Positions 59,880 to 64,000 of a DNA stretch of 64,000 bases are shown piece after piece. The DNA comes from Streptomyces xanthophaeus. GTDB taxonomy: Bacteria; Actinomycetota; Actinomycetes; Streptomycetales; Streptomycetaceae. The stretch covers positions 868,001 through 932,000 of the forward strand of contig NZ_CP076543.1 in the NCBI RefSeq assembly GCF_030440515.1. Direction: 5' to 3'. Position numbers and translations under genes: made by a program. The notes under the pieces were generated by a model. It searched no databases, was not told the origin of the DNA, and saw only the letters and a program-made list of their open reading frames with translations. The first letter of the stretch is position 1. The number at the start of each line of letters is the position of its first letter.

Positions 59880-61070
59880 ATGACCAGTACCACCCTGGCC
59901 GCCGCCACGGGACAGTGGACGCCCCAGGGCGAGCTGCCCGAAGCGGCCTGCTGGTACGGGCAGTACGACACCGCCCTGCAGTTGCGGAACGAGAAGAAAC
60001 AGGTGCTGGTCGTGGCCGGGGCCGACGGGAAGTCGGCCGCGCTGGCCAAGGCCTGGCTGTACACCCCGGGTGCCGACGCCTCGCACGCCGGCACCTGGAC
60101 CCCGGCCGGCCAGCTGCCGGGGGCGCCGCGCAGGCTGCACGCGGCGACCCTGCTGGCCGACGGCGACGTCCTCGTCACCGGCGGCACCAGCGGGCCGGGC
60201 CTCTCCCCCGCGCTGCAAGCCGCCGCGGTCTTCCACACGAAGACCGGTACGTGGACCACGACCACCGATATGCACGAGGGCCGGTGGGGTCATGCCGCGG
60301 CGCTGACGGCCGACAACAAGGTGCTGGTCAGCGGGGGTTACACGGTCCGGTCCGGGGACTCGGCCAGGGCGCTGGCCTCCGCCGAGGTCTACGACCCGGA
60401 GCACAAGACCTGGACCACGGTCAAGCCGATGAACGACGCCCGCGGCGGACACACGGCGGTGCCCTTCAAGGACGGCCGGGTGCTGGTGTGCGGTGGCTCC
60501 GCGCCGATCGCTCCGGGCCAGGAGGCGGCGCTCGCCTTCTGCGAGCTGTACGTCCCGGCCACCCAGGCATGGTCGGCCACCGGGAACCTGACCGCACCGC
60601 GCAGTCGCCACCAGGCCCTGCCGCTCTCCGCCACCACCGCACTCGTGATCGGGGGCAGCACCCCGGGCGTGCCCGGGGACGGTACGTACGACCCGTACCC
60701 CGCGCTCGGCGTCGAGCTGTACGACCTCGGAACGCAGAAGTGGAAGGCGGCCGAACCCGCGCCGGGTGGCCGCGGCCACCACCGGGCGGTGCCCCTGGGC
60801 GCGGGGAAGGTGCTGGTGATCGGCGGCACGGGCGAGGTCCGCGACGCGGCCGGATACCAGAGTGTCCTGATCTACGACACCGCCCAGGGCTCCTGGACGC
60901 CCGCGGCCGGCCTGGCCTCCGGGCGGTGGGCCTTCGCGGCGGTCGCGCTGTCCGCCACCGAAGTGCTGGTCACCGGCGGAACGGTGCGGTCCGGTCTGGC
61001 CGCGGCCGATCCGCAGACCGACGACCTGACCCGGAGCACCGAGCTCTTCCGCATCGGAGGCGGCCCGTGA
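59880..61070 (+). CDS. Free-standing kelch-repeat protein
   Basis: 396 residues from ATG 59880 behind GGGAGGACG. Six to seven kelch motifs (QVLVVAGADGK, DVLVTGGTSG, KVLVSGGYTV, RVLVCGGSAP, ALVIGGST, KVLVIGGTGEV, EVLVTGGTV) each precede an A-x-LYD-x-T-W-type strand. The whole chain is one beta-propeller with no secretion signal. It is close in style to the propeller at the end of the preceding giant protein, so the two probably arose by duplication and may stack or bind the same partner. The stop overlaps the next gene. Confidence 0.88.
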   Translation: MTSTTLAAATGQWTPQGELPEAACWYGQYDTALQLRNEKKQVLVVAGADGKSAALAKAWLYTPGADASHAGTWTPAGQLPGAPRRLHAATLLADGDVLVTGGTSGPGLSPALQAAAVFHTKTGTWTTTTDMHEGRWGHAAALTADNKVLVSGGYTVRSGDSARALASAEVYDPEHKTWTTVKPMNDARGGHTAVPFKDGRVLVCGGSAPIAPGQEAALAFCELYVPATQAWSATGNLTAPRSRHQALPLSATTALVIGGSTPGVPGDGTYDPYPALGVELYDLGTQKWKAAEPAPGGRGHHRAVPLGAGKVLVIGGTGEVRDAAGYQSVLIYDTAQGSWTPAAGLASGRWAFAAVALSATEVLVTGGTVRSGLAAADPQTDDLTRSTELFRIGGGP

Positions 61071-64000
61071 CCTCCGACGACCACGCCGACGCCCGGGACA
61101 CGGCGGACGCCGAATCCAGCTCGTACTCCTTCCTGCCGTGGTTGCGTACGGGGCTGGGTACGAAGATCACGCAGGCTCCCCCGCCCGGTTCCGGGTCCCG
61201 TCCGCGCATCGAGGTGACCCTGCGGCTGACCGGGGAGCACCCGGATCATCCGGTACCGGAGCGGACGGTGCCGCAGTCCGTGCAGCTCTACGGCCCGGGG
61301 GACGTCGTGGGGCTGGACCCGCGCGCGATCTCCCGTACCGAGCCGCTGCCCTCGGTCACCGATGTGGAGCCGAACTTCCTCGCCCACATCGAGTTCTACG
61401 ACGAGGAACTGCTCTGGCGGTACAGCCCGGCCGCGCCGGACGGGTCCAACCGGCTGATGCCCTGGCTCGCGCTGATCGTGCTGGCCGGTCCGGCGGATCC
61501 GCGGGACGCGGACGGCGGCGAGTTCCGCGAAGGCGGTCCGTCCGAGGGGCCGTTGCCGTTCATCCTCGTCAAGGACCCGCGCGGGCTCCCACCGGCCGAG
61601 CAGCTCGGCGCCTGGGCGCACGTCCACGTGAGCGGTGACCTCGCGGGGACGGGGAGCGTGCTCACCGACGCGATGGAAGGGCCGCTGGCGGCGCTCGGGA
61701 ACCTGCTGCGGACCAGCCCCGACGACGCCTGCTCGCGGCTGATCTGCCCCCGCAGGCTGAGGCCGCTGACCGCCTATCACGCCTTCCTGGTCCCGGCCTT
61801 CGAGGCGGGCCGGCGGGCCGGACTGGGCCTCGACCAGGCGGGCGTGGAGGCCACCGACCTCAGCTGGGGTCCCGGTCGTGAGGACGGCCGGATGCCCTAC
61901 TACCACCGCTGGTCGTTCACCACCGGTACGGCCGGGGACTTCGAGCACCTCGTACGGCTGCTCGTCCCGGCCGAGGCCGGCCCGCGCGTCGCCCGCCGCG
62001 AGGTCGACGTCCACGAGGACCCCGGCCCTGCCCTGCCCGGCATCACCGAACCGGCGGCCATCGGCGGGGTGCTGAAGCTCGGCGGCGCGCTGCAGACCAT
62101 CCGCGACCGGGACGTGTGGGACAACTGGGACAGTCGCTTCACCGAGGACGAGGGGTACCCGGCGCCGACCGGCAGCTATCCGCACCCCTTCCAGGAGGCG
62201 CTGGCCGCGCTGGTCAACCTGGCCGACGACTACCGCGTACGGGCCCCCGTCGACGCGCACGCCGGGCTGGCCGGCGTTCCGGGTCCGGCCCCGGTGGTCC
62301 TGGCGGGCGAGGTGGATCCGGTGATCACCCCGCCGTTGTACGGGCGCTGGCCCGCACTGACTTCACGGCTGCTGCACGAGGAGAACGGCAGTCCGGCCGC
62401 GCACGACCGCAACTGGGTGCACCGGCTCAACCTCGATCCGCGCTTCCGGATCGCCGCGAACTTCGGAACGCAGATCGTGCAGGCCCGCCAGGAGGAGTTC
62501 ATGGCCGCCGCCTGGGCGCAGATCGGCGACGTGGTGGAGGTCAACAACCGGATCCGCGCGGCGCAGCTGGCCTGCGAGGTCGGGCTCCGGCTCCAGGACA
62601 AGCACCTCGGGCCGCCGCCCCCACCGCCCGCACCCCCCGGCGTCGCGGCCGCCCCGCCGCGGGCCCGGCGTGCGGCGGCCCGCCCGGTCGGCCGCGCCCT
62701 GGCCCTGACGGCGCCCGCGCATGCCCGGGTGACCGTGCCCGTGACCCGGCCCGGCGCCCTGGCGGGCGAGGCGGGCCCGACGCAGCTGGTGGCCGCCGGC
62801 TTCAAGGTGGCCACGAGCCGGATCGCGGCCGCGCCCGTGTCCGCGGCGATGCGCCGGATCACCCGGCCGGGATCGCGGCTGATGCAGACGCTGAAGTTCC
62901 CTCAGCAGCCGGCGGAGGCGCTGCTCCCGCGGATGGACACGGAGCCGGAGCTGGTGACGGCGGCGCCGCCCAAGGTCACCCCGCCCGCCGTGGTCACACC
63001 CACCCGGGTCGACCGGGAGATCCGGGAGGTCCCGCTGCCCGATCCGGTGAAGTCCCTGCCGGTCGGTGAGCACTTCGTGCTCCGGCGGCCCGGGGAGAGC
63101 GCCCCCGCGCCCACCGCCCGTACCGCGGGATCCCCGGCCGCGGACACCGCCGAGCCCGCCGACAGCGAACAGGCGCGGCGCTTCAAGCTGGGCCTGACCG
63201 ATCTGTACGAGGGGTGGGCCGCCGGCGCCGCCGCCGCGCAGACCCGGGTGCCCGACCCCCTCGACGTGGCGGGCACCGCCCAGGTGGTGCTGGGCCGGCT
63301 GGACGCCACCGAGACGGTGCCCAAGGCCCTGCTCAGCGCGGTACGGCTGGACGCCCCGCACCTGGCGCCGTTCGCAGAGCGGTTCCTGGAGGTGATGGCG
63401 TACCCGGTCATCGACCTGCCGATGTACGAGGCGCTGCGGGGCCTGTCCGTCGACTGCTTCGTGCCCCATCTCGATCTGCTCCCGGCGAACTCGGTCACGC
63501 TCCTCGACACCGACCAGGAGTTCATCGAGGCCTTCATGGTCGGCCTCAACCACGAGATGTCCCGCGAGCTGCTGTGGCGTGAGTACCCGTGCGACCAGCG
63601 GGGCACTCCCTTCCGGCAGTTCTGGGATCCGCGCGCGGCCGCCTCGCGGATCGAGAGCGACGCGGCCCGGCGCGAGCGGCTGTACGACATCCCGCCGATC
63701 CACACGTGGGCCCGGGACAGTGCGCTCGGCGCGCACGACCATAGGCAGGAGGTTCCCGGCAAGCCGCGCGACGAGCTCGTCCTCGTGATCCGCGGCGAGC
63801 TCCTCAAGAAGTACCCGAACACGGCGGTGTACGCCCACCGCGCCCGCTGGAGCCCGAGCGACGAGGATCCCGATCCGAAGCTGGAACGCCAGCCCGTGAC
63901 CCTGCGTGACCCGGCCAGGCCGGGCCCCGGCGAGATCCAGCTGCCGATCTACGAGGCCCAGGTCGAGCCGGACATCCATCTCCTCGGCTTCGACCTGACG
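61067..64000 (+). CDS. Large unknown protein of the S8/kelch operon (partial)
   Basis: At least 978 residues from GTG 61067, overlapping the kelch stop; the frame is still open at the window end. No family is recognised. The N-terminal half has beta-rich segments (PRIEVTLRLTGEHPDHPVPE, NFLAHIEFYDEELLWRYSPA) and tryptophan-rich motifs (YYHRWSFTTGTAGDFEHLVR). A Pro/Ala linker lies near residue 515. The latter half has GLNHEMSRELLWREYPCDQR and VYAHRARWSPSDED. There are no helices for membrane insertion. Gene order and overlap say it acts with the protease and kelch proteins. Confidence 0.85.
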   Translation, partial: MTSDDHADARDTADAESSSYSFLPWLRTGLGTKITQAPPPGSGSRPRIEVTLRLTGEHPDHPVPERTVPQSVQLYGPGDVVGLDPRAISRTEPLPSVTDVEPNFLAHIEFYDEELLWRYSPAAPDGSNRLMPWLALIVLAGPADPRDADGGEFREGGPSEGPLPFILVKDPRGLPPAEQLGAWAHVHVSGDLAGTGSVLTDAMEGPLAALGNLLRTSPDDACSRLICPRRLRPLTAYHAFLVPAFEAGRRAGLGLDQAGVEATDLSWGPGREDGRMPYYHRWSFTTGTAGDFEHLVRLLVPAEAGPRVARREVDVHEDPGPALPGITEPAAIGGVLKLGGALQTIRDRDVWDNWDSRFTEDEGYPAPTGSYPHPFQEALAALVNLADDYRVRAPVDAHAGLAGVPGPAPVVLAGEVDPVITPPLYGRWPALTSRLLHEENGSPAAHDRNWVHRLNLDPRFRIAANFGTQIVQARQEEFMAAAWAQIGDVVEVNNRIRAAQLACEVGLRLQDKHLGPPPPPPAPPGVAAAPPRARRAAARPVGRALALTAPAHARVTVPVTRPGALAGEAGPTQLVAAGFKVATSRIAAAPVSAAMRRITRPGSRLMQTLKFPQQPAEALLPRMDTEPELVTAAPPKVTPPAVVTPTRVDREIREVPLPDPVKSLPVGEHFVLRRPGESAPAPTARTAGSPAADTAEPADSEQARRFKLGLTDLYEGWAAGAAAAQTRVPDPLDVAGTAQVVLGRLDATETVPKALLSAVRLDAPHLAPFAERFLEVMAYPVIDLPMYEALRGLSVDCFVPHLDLLPANSVTLLDTDQEFIEAFMVGLNHEMSRELLWREYPCDQRGTPFRQFWDPRAAASRIESDAARRERLYDIPPIHTWARDSALGAHDHRQEVPGKPRDELVLVIRGELLKKYPNTAVYAHRARWSPSDEDPDPKLERQPVTLRDPARPGPGEIQLPIYEAQVEPDIHLLGFDLT

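Noticed and set aside
54950..60265. Very long minus-strand open frame opposite the S8/kelch operon
   Set aside because: It is an antisense shadow of well-supported plus-strand genes: high GC removes stop codons, and the product is low-complexity Arg/Gly/Pro with no domains.

Overview
The window looks like the arm of a Streptomyces (or close relative) chromosome. GC is very high, wobble positions are G/C throughout, GTG starts and 1-4 base ATGA/GTGA overlaps are frequent, and the gene content (many universal stress proteins, two-component pairs, AraC and MFS genes, a catabolic cluster, large secondary genes) fits. There are no tRNA, rRNA or core housekeeping genes; the only translation gene is a duplicate, archaeal-type aspartyl-tRNA synthetase. 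Gene decay is heavy: more than a dozen truncated, frame-broken or fused remnants lie between intact genes, as expected in a subtelomeric region under deletion.

Region 1 (about 0.3-28.3 kb) is a dormancy/redox-stress island like the mycobacterial DosR regulon and the OsdK/OsdR region of S. coelicolor. It holds two DevS-like sensor kinases (14143-15861 minus; 22592-24319 plus), each with the HHPPM motif that carries the haem ligand in DosS/DosT, and two DevR-like regulators (12820-13527; 24335-25033). Probable targets are an alcohol dehydrogenase, HTH-PNPOx, HAD mutase, GH65 phosphorylase and USP operon; a mycolic/CFA-type methyltransferase with an MFS pump; Rv1733c-like and DUF1876 (Rv1738/Rv2632c-like) proteins; a STAS protein; PPK2; an Acg-like nitroreductase; CBS-BON and three further USPs; a cyclic-nucleotide-binding-fold protein; a second PNPOx; and a SulP transporter. 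Palindromes near GGGCCG-NN-CGGCCC, mostly in pairs 20-21 bp apart, sit in five promoter regions and look like the local Dos box.

Region 2 (28.3-38.6 kb) is a patchwork: a lipoprotein, a small membrane protein, AraC/GyrI, a serine beta-lactamase-type hydrolase, a chimeric kinase/radical-SAM gene, a JmjC-type oxygenase, aspS2, a PD-(D/E)XK-like protein and several remnants. The aspS2 leader has a convincing translational T-box with a UGGC bulge and a GAC (Asp) specifier.

Region 3 (38.6-48.3 kb) is a catabolic cluster. An OruR-like AraC regulator is followed on the minus strand by a beta-keto acid cleavage enzyme, quinone oxidoreductase, TauD-type dioxygenase, MFS transporter and alpha/beta hydrolase. 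Diverging from it are a second TauD-like gene and an acyl-CoA ligase.

Region 4 (48.7-51.6 kb) has a NarL-type kinase/regulator pair and a divergent small membrane protein, separated by a perfect 20-bp palindrome.

Region 5 (52.5-64.0 kb, running off the end) is one tightly packed operon: a cytoplasmic S8 protease, a 1560-residue beta-rich (DUF6603-like) protein ending in a kelch propeller, a free-standing kelch protein, and a protein of at least 978 residues with no recognised domain. A perfect 12-bp inverted repeat embeds the Shine-Dalgarno of the first gene. This operon is the best candidate for an undescribed system. The best regulatory finds are the Dos-box network and the aspS2 T-box.
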